Shown here one piece after another: positions 44,530 through 55,615 of a stretch of DNA of 64,000 bases. Each line of letters begins with the position of its first letter. Positions within the stretch are counted from its first letter, which is position 1. Below the pieces are notes generated by a model. The model was not told the DNA's origin. It searched no databases and saw only the letters and a program-made list of their open reading frames with translations. The position numbers and the translations under genes are program-made. Source of the DNA: Thioalbus denitrificans (GTDB lineage: Bacteria; Pseudomonadota; Gammaproteobacteria; DSM-26407); NCBI RefSeq assembly GCF_003337735.1, contig NZ_QPJY01000016.1, forward strand, positions 1-64,000, read 5' to 3'.

Positions 44530-45546
44530 ATGGCCCTGCAACGGAAGCTCTCACCGACGCGCTCAGCCGCCGTCCTGGCGCTGACCCTCTCCGTTCTCTC
44601 CCTCGTCGCCTGCAAGTGGCCCTGGTCCGACGCGGCCACCGACGGCGCCATCCGCCTCTCCGGGACCGTGGACGCCCGTGAATACGACCTGGCCTTCCAG
44701 GTGGGCGGGCGGATCAGCGAGCTCGCGGTGGACGAGGGGGACGCGGTCAACGCCGGCCAGGTGGTGGCGAAGCTCGATGATCACGATTTCACCCTGGCGC
44801 TGGAACGTGCCCGCGCCGAGGCCAGGGCGGCGGAAGCGGCGCTGGCGGCCCTGCGCGCCGGCAGCCGTAGCCAGGAGGTGGCCGCGGCCCGGGCCACCCT
44901 GGACCGGGCCCGGGCGGAGCAGCGCTATGCCGAGGCGGAGGTGAAGCGCATGCGGGACCTGGTGCCGCGCCAGCTGGCCTCACGGGAGGACCTGGACCGG
45001 GCCGACCGGCAGCGGGACGTGGCCGCGGCGGGGGTGGAGGAGGCGCGCCAGCGCCTGGAGCTGCTGGTGGAGGGGACGCGCCAGGAGGATATCGACCGCG
45101 CGGCGGCGGAGGCGGCGGCGCGCCGGGCCGCGGCCGAGAGCGCCGCGCGGCAGCTGGAGTACGCCACCCTGGAGAGCCCCGCGGCGGGCGTGGTCAGCGT
45201 GCGCATGGCCGACCTCGGCGAGGTGTGGCAGCCGGGCCAGACGGCGCTGCGGGTCACGCAGCTGGAGCGGCCCTGGGTGCGGGCCTACCTCACGGAGCCG
45301 GATCTGGCGCGGGTGCGGATCGGGATGCCGGCCGAGGTGCGGGTGGACGGCCAGCCCGACCGGGTCTTCTCCGGGCGCCTGACCTTCATCTCGCCCGAGG
45401 CGGAGTACACCCCCAAGACCGTGGAGACCCGCGCCCTGCGGGTGGACCTGGTCTACCGGGTCAAGGTGGAGGTGGACAACCCGGAGGGGCTGCTCAAGGT
45501 GGGCATGCCCGCGGATGTGAGCCTGGAGCCCGTGGCATCGCCGTGA
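44530..45546 (+). CDS. HlyD/YbhG-type membrane-fusion lipoprotein
   Basis: This 338-residue periplasmic adaptor of an ABC exporter has lipobox LVAC (Cys28). The biotinyl-lipoyl-like half (LAFQVGGRISELAVDEGDAVNAGQVVAKLD) is followed by a long coiled-coil hairpin at about residues 90-205 and the matching second half (LESPAAGVVSVRMADLGEVWQPGQTALRV). Its stop overlaps the start of the first ATPase. The five-gene set 44530-49619 has the composition of YbhGFSR, a tripartite drug exporter. Confidence 0.92.
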   Translation: MALQRKLSPTRSAAVLALTLSVLSLVACKWPWSDAATDGAIRLSGTVDAREYDLAFQVGGRISELAVDEGDAVNAGQVVAKLDDHDFTLALERARAEARAAEAALAALRAGSRSQEVAAARATLDRARAEQRYAEAEVKRMRDLVPRQLASREDLDRADRQRDVAAAGVEEARQRLELLVEGTRQEDIDRAAAEAAARRAAAESAARQLEYATLESPAAGVVSVRMADLGEVWQPGQTALRVTQLERPWVRAYLTEPDLARVRIGMPAEVRVDGQPDRVFSGRLTFISPEAEYTPKTVETRALRVDLVYRVKVEVDNPEGLLKVGMPADVSLEPVASP

Positions 45547-46468
45547 GCGCGCCGCTCATCGAGCTGGAGGATCTCCGCTTCGCCTACGGCGCCGAGGCGG
45601 TGTTGCACGGCGTGGCCTTCCGGGTGGAGCGGGGCGAGGTGTTCGGGCTGGTGGGCGCCGACGGCGCCGGCAAGACCACGCTGCTGCGCCTGGCGGTGGG
45701 GCAGCTGGCCCCGGCCGGCGGGCGGGTCCGGGTGCTGGGCGGCGCGCCCGCCGATCCCGGCCTGCGGGCGCGCGTCGCCTACATGCCCCAGGGCTTCGGC
45801 CTGTATGCCGATCTCTCCGTGGCCGAGAACCTCGCCTTCTTCGCCGATCTCCACGGCCTGCGCCGCGACGATGCGCAGGCCCGGGCGGCGGATCTGCTCC
45901 GGCGCACCGGGCTGGCGGGTTTCGAGGCGCGGCGGGCCGGCCAGCTCTCCGGCGGCATGATGCAGAAGCTGGCGCTCGCCTGTGCCCTGATGAGCCGCCC
46001 CGAGGTGATGTGCCTCGACGAGCCCACCACCGGCGTGGATCCCCTCTCCCGGCGGGCCTTCTGGGAGCTCCTGGACGGGGTGCGCGCCGAGGGCATGACC
46101 ATTCTCTACGCCACCGCCAACATGGACGAGGCGGAGCGCTGCGACCGGGTGGCCATCCTGGAGGCGGGGCGCATCGTGCACCAGGGGGCGCCGGAGGCGC
46201 TGGCCCGGGTGGAGGGCTCCGTCCTGGTGGCGGTCTCCGGTCCCGGGGCGCGCGGGCGCCGCGGGGAGGTGGCGGCCCTGGACGGGGTGGAGCAGGTGTT
46301 CCCCGTGGGGGCGCGGCTGCATGCCTGGCTCTCCGCCTCCACCCCGCCGGTGGCCTTCGCCGCGGCGCTGGCGCGGATCGATCCGGCGCTCGCCGCGGAG
46401 CCGGCGTCGCCCACGCTGCAGGACGCGGTGCTGCGCCTGGCGCTGGGCAACGGACGGGAGGACGGGGC

Positions 46469-46472
<4 letters not shown>
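45543..46472 (+). CDS. ABC exporter ATPase 1
   Basis: This 309-residue ATPase has Walker A VGADGAGKTTLLR, signature LSGGMMQKLALA and Walker B VMCLDEPTTGVDPLSRRAFWELL. The switch His is replaced by Asn (ILYATANMDEAERCD). It starts with GTG overlapping the adaptor stop. It corresponds to the N-terminal half of YbhF, which is one polypeptide in E. coli. The missing switch His suggests an asymmetric nucleotide-binding pair with ATPase 2. Confidence 0.92.
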
Positions 46473-47424
<952 letters not shown>

Positions 47425-47428
<4 letters not shown>

Positions 47429-48528
47429 ACCTCCAGCATGTCCGGGCCATGGCGCGCAAGGAGTGGTGGCACCTGCTGCGCGATCCCCGCAGCCTGGCGC
47501 TGATGCTGCTGATGCCGGCCATGCTCCTGTTCCTGTTCGGCTACGCCATCCGGCTCGATGTGACCGAGGCGCCCATCGGCGTGCTGCAGGAGTCGAACGA
47601 CGCCGTGTCGCGGGATTTCACCGCCCGTCTCGACGCCAGCCATGCCTTCGCGGTGGTCGATCGCTTCCACGATCGCCGCGCCCTCACCGACGCCGTCCAG
47701 CACGGCGAGATCTGGGCCGGGCTGGTCATCCCCCGCGATTTCGCCGCGGCGCTCGGGCAGGGCGATGCGCGGCTGCAGCTCATCCTCGACGGGGTGGATG
47801 CCAATACCGCGCGCCTGGTGCGCAACTACACCCTGGCGCTGGTGAACGACTACGCCATGGAGCAGGGCGGCGTGCCGCCGCTGGAGATCCGCAACCGGGT
47901 CTGGTTCAACGAGGCGAGCGAGAGCCGGCTGGCGGTGGTGCCCGGGGTCATCGCGGTGGTGATGGCGGTCATCGGCGCGCTGATGACCGCGCTCACCGCG
48001 GCGCGGGAGATGGAGCTCGGGAACATCGTCATGCTGCGCACCACGCCGCTCACCCGCGGGGAGTTCCTGGCCGGCAAGCTGCTGCCCTATTTCGTCATCG
48101 GCATGGCGGACTTCCTGGTGGCCGCCGGCGCGGCGGTGTGGCTGTTCGAGGTGCCCCTGCGCGGCTCCTTCCCCGGGCTGCTGGCGGTCTCGGCCCTGTT
48201 CCTGCTGGTGGTGATGCTGCAGGGCATGCTCATCTCCATCGCCGCCGGCCAGCAGGTGCTGGCGAGCCAGATCGCCCTCATCAGCTCCTTCCTGCCCGCG
48301 TTCCTGCTCTCCGGGTTCATATTCGCCATCGAGAACATGCCCGTGGTGCTGCAGTGGTTCACCCGCATCCTCCCGGCCCGCGCCTATACCACCCTCTCCA
48401 AGGCGGTGTTCCTCAAGGGGGTGTCGCCGCTGCTGCTGTGGACCGAGGTGCTGGTGCTCGGCGTCCTGCTGCTGGTGCTGATGCGGGTGGTGCTGCTGCG
48501 GGCGCGCAAGCTGGGGCTGCAGTCGTGA
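47425..48528 (+). CDS. ABC-2 exporter permease (YbhS/YbhR type) 1
   Basis: This 367-residue membrane subunit has an N-terminal helix after RKEWWHLLRDPRSLALMLLMPAMLLFLFGYAI and a large periplasmic domain (about residues 40-175). Five more helices follow, containing REMELGNIVMLRTTPLTRGEFLAGKLLPY. Its ATG overlaps the ATPase 2 stop (ATGA). Confidence 0.93.
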
Positions 48529-49619
48529 CCGGCTTCCCGGGTGCCCTGGCGGTGGGGTGGGTGCGGCTGCGGGCGCTGCTGGGCAAGGAGTTCCTGGCGC
48601 TGCTGCGGGAGCCGCGCATGCGCTTTTTCGTGCTGGTGCCGCCCCTCATCCAGCTGTTCCTGTTCGGCTACGCCGCGACCTTCGACGTGCGCGAGGCCAG
48701 CGTCGGCGTGGTGGACCAGTCCCGGAGCCTCGCCAGCCGCGAGCTGGTGCAGGCCCTGGCGGCGGGCGGCGAGTTCGTGCTCCGGACCTACCCGGACATG
48801 GGGGCGGCGGAGGAGGCCATGGACCGCAGCGAGGTGCGCGCCCTGGTGCGCCTGCCCCAGGACTTCGCCACCCGCCCCGTGGTGCAGCTGGTGGCGGACG
48901 GCTCCGACTCCAACAGCGCGCTGCTCATCGTCAGTCAGCTCAGCCAGCGCCTGCGCACCCACGCGGCGATTCTCTCCGGCGCCGGCCCGCCGGTGCAGGT
49001 GGAGGAGCGGGCCTGGTTCAATCCGAACCTGGACGACCGGCCCTACTTCATGCCCGGCATCATCGCCAACGTGGTGCTCATCGCCACCATGATCCTGACC
49101 GCCATGACGGTGGTGCGGGAGCGGGAGGTGGGCACCCTCGAGCGGCTGCTGGTCACGCCCATCGGGCGCTTCGAGTTCCTCATCGCCAAGCTGCTGCCGG
49201 TGGCGGCCGTGGGGCTGTTCGACGTGGTCCTGGTCTCCGTCATCACGGTGTACTGGTTCGACGTGCCCTTCCGCGGCAGCTCCACCGCCCTGATGGCGGG
49301 CAGCATCCTGTTCCTCACCAGCAGCCTGGGGCTGGGGCTGCTCATCTCCACCTGGTCCAGTACCCAGCAGCAGGCGATGCTGCTGGCGGTGTTCCTGGTG
49401 ATGCCCATGATCATGCTCTCGGGCTTCGCCTTCCCCATCCGCAACATGCCCGAGGGAGTGCAGCTGGTCACCTGGCTCGACCCCCTGCGCTTCTACCTGG
49501 TGGTCATCCGCGACCTGTTCCTGAAGGGCGGGGGGCTCACCGATCACCTGTTCGAGTACGGCATGATGGGCCTGCTCGGCACCGTCTTCCTCCTCCTCAG
49601 CGCTCTGCGCCTGCGCTGA
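48525..49619 (+). CDS. ABC-2 exporter permease (YbhS/YbhR type) 2
   Basis: This 364-residue permease is paralogous to the preceding one, with GKEFLALLREPRMRFFVLVPPLIQLFLFGYAATF, a periplasmic domain and the ABC-2 signature REREVGTLERLLVTPIGRFEFLIAKLLP. GTG overlaps the previous stop. It completes the exporter; the substrate is unknown. Confidence 0.93.
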   Translation: MTGFPGALAVGWVRLRALLGKEFLALLREPRMRFFVLVPPLIQLFLFGYAATFDVREASVGVVDQSRSLASRELVQALAAGGEFVLRTYPDMGAAEEAMDRSEVRALVRLPQDFATRPVVQLVADGSDSNSALLIVSQLSQRLRTHAAILSGAGPPVQVEERAWFNPNLDDRPYFMPGIIANVVLIATMILTAMTVVREREVGTLERLLVTPIGRFEFLIAKLLPVAAVGLFDVVLVSVITVYWFDVPFRGSSTALMAGSILFLTSSLGLGLLISTWSSTQQQAMLLAVFLVMPMIMLSGFAFPIRNMPEGVQLVTWLDPLRFYLVVIRDLFLKGGGLTDHLFEYGMMGLLGTVFLLLSALRLR

Positions 49620-49648
49620 GTCTGATGGCCCGGTCAAGATAAAAAACG

Positions 49649-49843
49649 TGAATAGACAGGATTCACGGGATTTACGGACTTAAGCCTCTCTGCGTCTTCA
49701 GGTGAGGTGTGCGTTCGCAGCGGCAGTTCCTGCTGCGCAGCCATCTGCAGGCACCACGATATATCTGCGTAATCCGTGTAATCTGCGGGTAAAAGTCTTT
49801 TTGTCCTGGAATCCTGTCCATCCTGTAAATCCTGTCTATTAAC
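49649..49843. repeat. Intergenic element C: inverted repeat of ACAGGAT/ATCCTGT words
   Basis: The left arm GTGAATAGACAGGATTCACGGGATTTACGG (49649-49678, given here in two parts: GTGAATAGACAGGATTCA and CGGGATTTACGG) is matched by an inverted right arm at 49811-49843 built on ATCCTGTCCATCCTG and AATCCTGTCTATT. Inside are smaller words such as ATCTGCGTAATCCGTG. It fills the gap between the ABC exporter and sixA. Confidence 0.82.
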
Positions 49844-49877
49844 TACTGTAGGTGTTTCCGATCGGAGCGAGGCGGCG

Positions 49878-50351
49878 ATGCGACTCTACCTGGCGCAGCA
49901 TGGCGACGCGGTACCCGAGGCGGAGGATGGCAAGCGGCCCCTGAGCGAGCGGGGGCGCGCGGACGTGGCGCGGCTGGCGGAGTTCCTGCAGCGGGCCGGG
50001 GTGCGGGCCGGGCACGTGCACCACAGCGGCAAGCTGCGGGCGCGGCAGACCGCGGAGCGGCTGGCCGAGGCGGTGATGCCCGGGGGGCGGACCACCGTGG
50101 TGGCGGACATCGCCCCCAACGATCCCGTCGCGCCCCTGGCCGAGCTGGCCGGGCGCTGGAGCGTGGACACCCTGGTGGTGGGCCACATGCCCTTCGTGGG
50201 GCGCCTCGCGGCGCGCCTGCTGACCGGCCGCGAGGAGCCCCCGGTGGCGGCCTTCCGCCCGGGCGCGCTGGTCTGCCTGGAGCGGGATGCCGCCGGCGCC
50301 TGGCGGATCGCCTGGATGGTGGCGCCGGAGCTGCTCTCCCCGCCGGGATGA
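49878..50351 (+). CDS. sixA: SixA-type phosphohistidine phosphatase
   Basis: This 157-residue histidine-phosphatase-fold protein has the catalytic His in LAQHGDA, KLRARQTAE and the second His in VVGHMPFVG. The usual RHG is QHG here, a variant also seen in other SixA-like proteins. The family removes phosphate from histidine phosphotransfer domains. Confidence 0.88.
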   Translation: MRLYLAQHGDAVPEAEDGKRPLSERGRADVARLAEFLQRAGVRAGHVHHSGKLRARQTAERLAEAVMPGGRTTVVADIAPNDPVAPLAELAGRWSVDTLVVGHMPFVGRLAARLLTGREEPPVAAFRPGALVCLERDAAGAWRIAWMVAPELLSPPG

Positions 50352-50653
50352 AAGGGACACCGCCGTCGTCCCTGCCGGCCGGCTGTGTCGCCGATGAACC
50401 GGCTATGCCCGCGCCCGGTCCAGGCACCAGGACGGTGCCGCCGCCCGCCTTCCCGAACCGGGATGGTGCGGCGGGGCGCCCGGGGGGCGGTGCGCCGACC
50501 GGCCTGAACCGGCGCCGGGGTGCGGCCCGCCCGTGGGGCGCTGGTCCGGCACGCAATTTGCTGGATTTCACGGAACGCGGATTCGACACAGGCGGGAACC
50601 GCTGCCATCGATCCGCCGACCTGCTGCGCAGGTTCTTTCCCGGAGCACCGCAC
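50352..50653. other. Intergenic region, nothing assigned
   Basis: These 302 bp between sixA and the next gene are GC-rich. The frame of the next gene stays open through it, but the product would be Pro/Gly/Arg-rich and unlike a protein start. No promoter, hairpin or small gene was recognised. Confidence 0.5.
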
Positions 50654-51466
50654 ATGAACCAAAGGCATCGCCTGAACGCCGTGCCGGCGAACTACCTGGG
50701 CCTATGGGGCCGGATCTCGCTGGAGGACGACCGGGGGCTGGATACCGCTTCCCAGGTGGTGTGGCTGCAGTCCCGCAGCTTCTGCTGCGATCTGCGCGTG
50801 CCGGCGGAGCGGCCCGATTTCAGCGGGGTGGAGAGCCTCGATGGGTGCACTGACAGGCAGCTGCGCTGGCTGATGGGACAGCAGGGCTTCGCCGGCCAGC
50901 TGCTGGTGGAGGAGAGCACCTGCCACTGGCTGCGGGCCATAGACTTCCAGCCGGATCGCGCCCTGAGGGATGTGGGCCGCATGCGCTTCTCGCCGGACTA
51001 CGTGGTCGAAGAGGGGGTGCATGCCCCGTACCGGGAGGTGTGGCGCCGCCTGCCCCCGGCGAGCGGCGAGCAGGCGGTGCTGGAACTGATGCCCGAGGAC
51101 GGCGATCTGCGCCGCAGTTTCCTGGTGGTGGTGGGCGACTGGTTCATGTACGCCCGGGAACGGGGCTGGCGTCCGCCCCAGGCGCCGGATCTCGCCCACC
51201 TGGTGGACGCGGCGCCCGAACGGCGCGCGCTGCTGCTGCGGCTGGCGGACTTCGAGATCAGCTTCGGCCTGCGCCGCGGCGGGATGGGGCCCTGGGAGAT
51301 CCGGCTCTCCACCCTGCCGTTCCGCGAAGGCCGCTCCCTGGACCTGGCTGGCCGGTTGTCCCCCGCCCGGCGGGAATCCGGCGGGCTCTACTGCCACGAG
51401 ACGACGGGCGCGGGCCGTCGGCGCTGGCGGGTGATGGAGTGGAGCGGCGGGTTCCAGTGGGCCTGA
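50654..51466 (+). CDS. Conserved-looking protein of unknown function
   Basis: This 270-residue soluble protein has no signal peptide or membrane helix. Notable features are the start NAVPANYLGLWGRISLEDDRGLDTASQVVWLQSRSFCCDLRVP, many Trp residues and a C-terminal ...RRWRVMEWSGGFQWA. I do not recognise the family. The ATG at 50654 is the first that gives a protein-like sequence (an internal CACATG start without a strong ribosome-binding site). It may form a unit with the EamA transporter 58 bp downstream. Confidence 0.7.
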   Translation: MNQRHRLNAVPANYLGLWGRISLEDDRGLDTASQVVWLQSRSFCCDLRVPAERPDFSGVESLDGCTDRQLRWLMGQQGFAGQLLVEESTCHWLRAIDFQPDRALRDVGRMRFSPDYVVEEGVHAPYREVWRRLPPASGEQAVLELMPEDGDLRRSFLVVVGDWFMYARERGWRPPQAPDLAHLVDAAPERRALLLRLADFEISFGLRRGGMGPWEIRLSTLPFREGRSLDLAGRLSPARRESGGLYCHETTGAGRRRWRVMEWSGGFQWA

Positions 51467-51524
51467 AACCGGTACAATAGCCGCCGCTCCCCGGACTCCC
51501 GCCGGGCCAGTCGAGGTCAATTGC

Positions 51525-52421
51525 GTGCGCAAGTCGTTGCCGGTCGCGGTCCTGGTGCTGAGCGCGATCATGTGGGGCCTTACCTGGTGGCCCCTGAAGC
51601 ATTTCCACCAGCAGGGGCTGCAGGGGCCGCTGCTGATCCTGCTTGGCTACGGCGTGGTGGCGCTGGTGCTGCTGCCGTGGCTGTGGCGCGAGCGCGCGGC
51701 CTGGCGGCGGGAAGCCCGCTACATGTGGCTGATGCTGCTGCTGGGCGGCTGGGCCAACCTGGCGTTCGCCGGCGCCATGATCTACGGCGAGGTGGTCCGG
51801 GCGATGATGCTCTTCTACCTCGCGCCGGTCTGGGGCGTGCTCGGCGGCCGGCTGTTCCTGCGCGAGCCCATCGACCGCCGGCGCGGGCTCGGCCTGGGAC
51901 TGGCGCTGGCCGGCGCCTTCCTGGTGCTGGGCGGCTGGGAGATCCTGCGCCAGCCGCCCGCGGCGCTGGATCTCCTGGCCCTCAGCGCCGGCATGGCCTT
52001 CGCGCTCAACAACATCACCTGCCGCGCCGCCCAGGCGGTTCCCGTCACCAGCAAGAGCGCCATCAACTTTCTCGGCGTCGGCCTGATGGCGCTGGCCGTG
52101 GTCCTCACCCAGGGGCTGCCGCTGCCGCCGCTCTCCCTCTCCACCTGGGGCTGGCTGCTGTTCTTCGCGCTGGGCTGGCTGCTGCTGGCCACCGTCTCGG
52201 CGCTGTGGGCGGTGACCCACCTGGAGGCGGGCCGCGCCGCGGTCATCCTCATCGTGGAGCTGCTGGCCGCGGTGGTCTCCGCCACCCTCGTCGGCGGCGA
52301 GACCCTCGCGGCCAACGAATGGGCCGGGGGTGCCCTCATCCTCGCCGCCGCCGTGCTGGAGTCGCGGCGTGGCGGGGAGCACCTGGAACCGGTGATTCCC
52401 CCCGCGGCGGAGCGGGTGTGA
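51525..52421 (+). CDS. EamA/DMT-family transporter
   Basis: This 298-residue membrane protein has ten predicted helices arranged as two EamA repeats. It opens LPVAVLVLSAIMWGLTWWPLKHF and contains MIYGEVVRAMMLFYLAPVWGVLGGRLFLREPI and, in the second half, the matching LEAGRAAVILIVELLAAVVSATLVGGETL. The GTG at 51525 follows a TCGAGGTCAATTGC region. The exported or imported metabolite is unknown. Confidence 0.92.
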   Translation: MRKSLPVAVLVLSAIMWGLTWWPLKHFHQQGLQGPLLILLGYGVVALVLLPWLWRERAAWRREARYMWLMLLLGGWANLAFAGAMIYGEVVRAMMLFYLAPVWGVLGGRLFLREPIDRRRGLGLGLALAGAFLVLGGWEILRQPPAALDLLALSAGMAFALNNITCRAAQAVPVTSKSAINFLGVGLMALAVVLTQGLPLPPLSLSTWGWLLFFALGWLLLATVSALWAVTHLEAGRAAVILIVELLAAVVSATLVGGETLAANEWAGGALILAAAVLESRRGGEHLEPVIPPAAERV

Positions 52422-52500
52422 CCGGCGCTCCCAACCGCCGCTGAGGCCGGAGCGCCCGCTCCGGCACCCCGCCCCAAATCCGCTCATCCGTCCCTGCCCG

Positions 52501-52517
52501 TGCACCCGGGTGGTGCG
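52501..52517 (+). promoter_or_regulatory. NtrC-like site of guanidine/urea unit 1
   Basis: The sequence TGCACCCGGGTGGTGCG contains GCACC-N5-GGTGC, the NtrC consensus. It is centred about 122 bp before the predicted sigma-54 start at 52631. The gap 52422-52668 otherwise holds the promoter and operator below; no guanidine riboswitch is seen. Confidence 0.72.
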
Positions 52518-52603
52518 CCCCCGGCCCGCGCCGCCCCGGCTCCGCTTGCGGAATCCGGCGAGCAACCAGTTGTATTGACGGGCTATTCGCTGATTCATTC
52601 CAG

Positions 52604-52619
52604 TTGGCACAGCCCTTGC
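52604..52619 (+). promoter_or_regulatory. Sigma-54 promoter of unit 1
   Basis: TTGGCACAGCCCTTGC matches YTGGCACG-N4-TTGC with GG and GC ten bases apart. Predicted transcription starts near 52631, 38 bases before the binding-protein ATG. Confidence 0.88.
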
Positions 52620-52625
52620 CCTGTC

Positions 52626-52655
52626 GTTAATACCAATTTCCCATTTCGTATTAAC
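52626..52655 (+). promoter_or_regulatory. Inverted-repeat operator of unit 1
   Basis: Perfect 8-bp arms GTTAATAC (52626-52633) and GTATTAAC (52648-52655) lie 14 bp apart, centre-to-centre 22 bp, which is two helical turns as in NikR operators. The element covers the predicted start of transcription. A related dyad covers the start of unit 2 (58400-58429), and the nearby NikR-like protein is the obvious candidate to bind both. Confidence 0.7.
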
Positions 52656-52668
52656 AAGAGGGCTCACC

Positions 52669-53649
52669 ATGAAAATCAGTGTCCGCAGGATGTTCGGCGC
52701 GCTGGCCGGCGCCATGCTGCTGGGGGCGTCCGCGCTGGCGTCCGCAGAACCGTTGAAGATCGGCTACAGCGACTGGCCCGGCTGGGTCGCCTGGGAGGTG
52801 GCCATCGAGAAGCAGTGGTTCAAGGAGGCCGGGGTCGAGGTGAAGTTCGAGTGGTTCGACTACGTGGCCTCCATGGACGCCTTCGCCGCCGGCCAGCTCG
52901 ACGCCGTCACCATGACCAACGGCGACGCCCTGGTCACCGGCGCCACCGGCGCCAAGAGCGTGATGATCATCATCAACGACTACAGCAACGGCAACGACAT
53001 GATCGTGGGCGCGCCGGGCGTCGAGTCCATCGCCGATCTCAAGGGCAGGAAGGTGGGCGTGGAGATCGGCTTCGTGGATCACCTGCTGCTGCTCAACGGC
53101 CTGGCGAAGGCCGGCCTGACCGAGGCGGACGTGGAACTGGTGAACGTCCCCACCAACGAGACTCCGCAGGTGCTGGCCTCCGGTGACGTGGCGGCCATCG
53201 GCGCCTGGCAGCCCAACTCCGGCATGGCGCTGAAGCTGGTGGCCGGCTCCAGTCCCATCTACACCAGCGCCGACGAACCCGGCCTCATCTACGACGTGCT
53301 CGCCGTCTCCCCCGAGAGCCTCTCCGCCCGCCGCGACGAGTGGCGGAAGGTGGTGGATGTCTGGTACCGGGTGGTGGACTACATCCTCGACCCCGAGACC
53401 CACGCCGATGCGGTGCGCATCATGGCATCGCGGGTGGGCGTGTCGCCCGCGGAGTACGAATCCTTCATCAACGGCACCCGGATCCTGACCCTGGACGAGG
53501 CGAAACAGTTCTTCGTCAAGGGCGAGGGCTTCGGCTCCCTCTACGGCTCCTCGAAGATCGTCGACGAGTTCAACCTCGCCAACGACGTCTACAAGGATGC
53601 CCAGGACGTGGACGCCTACATCGACGGTTCCCTCACCAACGCCCGGTAA
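52669..53649 (+). CDS. Urea-carboxylase-associated ABC transporter, substrate-binding protein
   Basis: This 326-residue periplasmic binding protein of the NrtA/SsuA/TauA type is the form found with urea/guanidine carboxylase operons. It has a signal peptide ([18 protein letters not shown]) and mature blocks [64 protein letters not shown] and [10 protein letters not shown]. It should bind guanidine, urea or a related compound. It heads a six-gene unit (to 58272) behind the sigma-54 promoter. Confidence 0.92.
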   Translation: MKISVRRMFGALAGAMLLGASALASAEPLKIGYSDWPGWVAWEVAIEKQWFKEAGVEVKFEWFDYVASMDAFAAGQLDAVTMTNGDALVTGATGAKSVMIIINDYSNGNDMIVGAPGVESIADLKGRKVGVEIGFVDHLLLLNGLAKAGLTEADVELVNVPTNETPQVLASGDVAAIGAWQPNSGMALKLVAGSSPIYTSADEPGLIYDVLAVSPESLSARRDEWRKVVDVWYRVVDYILDPETHADAVRIMASRVGVSPAEYESFINGTRILTLDEAKQFFVKGEGFGSLYGSSKIVDEFNLANDVYKDAQDVDAYIDGSLTNAR

Positions 53650-53703
53650 GCCGCCCAGGAGCGCGTCCACCGGCACCGGATCAGCAGCGTGGAGACGAGA
53701 TTG

Positions 53704-54666
53704 ATGACCAGCCAGCCATGGTTCGCCGCCCGCAGGGAACTGGCGCCCAACCGGCGCCTCACCCTCGCGATCATGAGCTTCGTCCTGCCGCTGCTGGTCT
53801 GGTGCCTGGTGAGCTACGTGCCCTTCATCTGGCATCCCATGGTGGAGGTGAGCGATCCGGGGGCGGTCTCCTACTTCAAGCCGGGGATGCTGGTGGAGCG
53901 GGAGGTCTTCGACCGGGAGCGGGAGAAGGTGCGCGGGGAGGGCGCTGCGCTGCCCGCGGGCGAGCCGGCCAACCCGGTCTACCTGCCGGCGCCCCACCAG
54001 GTGGCCCGGGCGATGTTCACCGCCTTCACCACCGAGCCCCAGCGGCGCAACGAGAAGTGGCTGCACGAGAGCCTCGGCGACAGCATCACGGTCATCGCCC
54101 TGGGGTTCCTCATCTCCTCGCTCATCGGTGTGCCGCTGGGGATCCTGGCCGGAACCTACGACGCCGTCTCACGGCTCAACGAGCCGTTCATCGAGTTCTT
54201 CCGCTACCTCCCGGCGCCCGCCTTCGGCGCCCTGGCGGTGGCGGTGCTCGGCATCCATGAAGCGCCCAAGATCGCCATCATCTTCATCGGCACCTTCTTC
54301 CAGCAGGTGCTGGTGGTCTCCAACACCACCCGCAAGATCGACCCCTCGCTCCTGGAAGCGGCCATGACCCTCGGGGCTAAGCGGCTGAACCTGCTGTTCC
54401 GGGTGGTGATCCCGGGCATCATCACCGACCTCTACAAGGACCTTCGCATCCTGCTCGGGTGGGCGTGGACCTACCTCATCGTCGCCGAGATGATCGGCAC
54501 CAGCTCCGGCATCACCTGGTTCATCACCCAGCAGGCCCGCTACAAGAACTTCGAGAACGTCTACGCCGCCATCATCATGATCGGCATCATCGGGCTCTCC
54601 ACCGACCTGGTGCTCGCCTGGCTGGGGCGGCGCATCTTCCCCTGGCAGCGCGCCTCCGCGGCCTGA
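53704..54666 (+). CDS. Urea-carboxylase-associated ABC transporter permease
   Basis: This permease of about 320 residues has an N-terminal helix, an unusually long periplasmic insert (about residues 45-110) and then five helices. The EAA loop is [27 protein letters not shown]. The long insert after the first helix is a feature of this subfamily. The ATG at 53704 (GGAG 12 bases upstream) is used; a GTG at 53689 is possible. Confidence 0.9.
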   Translation: MTSQPWFAARRELAPNRRLTLAIMSFVLPLLVWCLVSYVPFIWHPMVEVSDPGAVSYFKPGMLVEREVFDREREKVRGEGAALPAGEPANPVYLPAPHQVARAMFTAFTTEPQRRNEKWLHESLGDSITVIALGFLISSLIGVPLGILAGTYDAVSRLNEPFIEFFRYLPAPAFGALAVAVLGIHEAPKIAIIFIGTFFQQVLVVSNTTRKIDPSLLEAAMTLGAKRLNLLFRVVIPGIITDLYKDLRILLGWAWTYLIVAEMIGTSSGITWFITQQARYKNFENVYAAIIMIGIIGLSTDLVLAWLGRRIFPWQRASAA

Positions 54667-54700
54667 TGGAACGGGCGTTCCACAAGAACGGGACATTCCC

Positions 54701-55615
54701 ATGAGCCATATCGAGCTGCCCAGCTACCTCGACCAGTCCGAGGCCGTCCGCGAGCGCTTCACCCGCCTGAAGCAGCGCCCGGTGATCCTGGAGGTGAAGG
54801 GGCTGGGCAAGGATTTCGAGTCGCCCCAGGGCCGGGTCACCGCCCTGCGCGACATCAACTTCAAGACCCACCGGCGCGAGTTCGTCTGCGTCATCGGGCC
54901 CTCCGGCTGCGGCAAGTCCACCCTGGTGCGCATTCTCGCCGGGCTGGAGAGCCACAGCAGCGGCGAGGTGCTGCTGGACGGCCGGCCGGTGCACGGCCCC
55001 GGCCCCGACCGCGGCATGGTGTTCCAGGGCTACACCCTGTTTCCCTGGCTCACGGTGAAGCAGAACGTGATGTTCGGCCTCAAGATGTCCAGGCGCACCG
55101 GCATGGAGGACCAGGAGGCGATGCAGTGGATCGACCTGGTGGGCCTGGCCAGGTTCGCCGACAGCTACCCGCACCAGCTCTCCGGCGGCATGAAGCAGCG
55201 CGTGGCCATCGCCCGGGCGCTCGCCAACCAGCCGCGGGTGCTGCTGATGGACGAGCCGTTCGGCGCCCTGGACGCCCAGACCCGCGCCCGCATGCAGGCC
55301 TACCTGCTCGACATCTGGAAGAACATCGACATCACCATCGTCTTCATCACCCACGATCTCGACGAGGCCATCTACCTGGCCGACCGCATCCTGGTGCTGA
55401 AGGCCCACCCGGGCGAGGTGCAGGAGCTCATCGAGGTGCCCGTGCCCCACCCGCGCAACCCGGACCAGTTCCTCAGCCCCGGGTTCCTCGCCACCAAGGC
55501 GCGCCTGGAGGCCCTGATCCACCCGCCACAGTCGGAGGAGACGGGTCTCAGCGAGGATCACCTGAACCTGGTGCGCATGGTGCCGCTGGACGACGAGGTG
55601 AGCGATGTCTATTGA
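54701..55615 (+). CDS. Urea-carboxylase-associated ABC transporter ATPase
   Basis: This 304-residue ATPase of the SsuB/TauB/NrtD type has Walker [15 protein letters not shown]-loop [12 protein letters not shown], signature [12 protein letters not shown], Walker [20 protein letters not shown] and switch His [14 protein letters not shown]. It carries N- and C-terminal extensions of about 30 and 60 residues beyond the core. Its end overlaps the creatininase start by 11 bases. Confidence 0.94.
   Translation: MSHIELPSYLDQSEAVRERFTRLKQRPVILEVKGLGKDFESPQGRVTALRDINFKTHRREFVCVIGPSGCGKSTLVRILAGLESHSSGEVLLDGRPVHGPGPDRGMVFQGYTLFPWLTVKQNVMFGLKMSRRTGMEDQEAMQWIDLVGLARFADSYPHQLSGGMKQRVAIARALANQPRVLLMDEPFGALDAQTRARMQAYLLDIWKNIDITIVFITHDLDEAIYLADRILVLKAHPGEVQELIEVPVPHPRNPDQFLSPGFLATKARLEALIHPPQSEETGLSEDHLNLVRMVPLDDEVSDVY

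Noticed and set aside
52422-52668. Guanidine-I (ykkC) riboswitch upstream of the ABC importer
   Set aside because: I looked for the conserved ykkC core in this leader and in 58387-58483 and found none; the predicted leader of unit 1 is only 38 nt. The sigma-54/NtrC/dyad arrangement explains the region.
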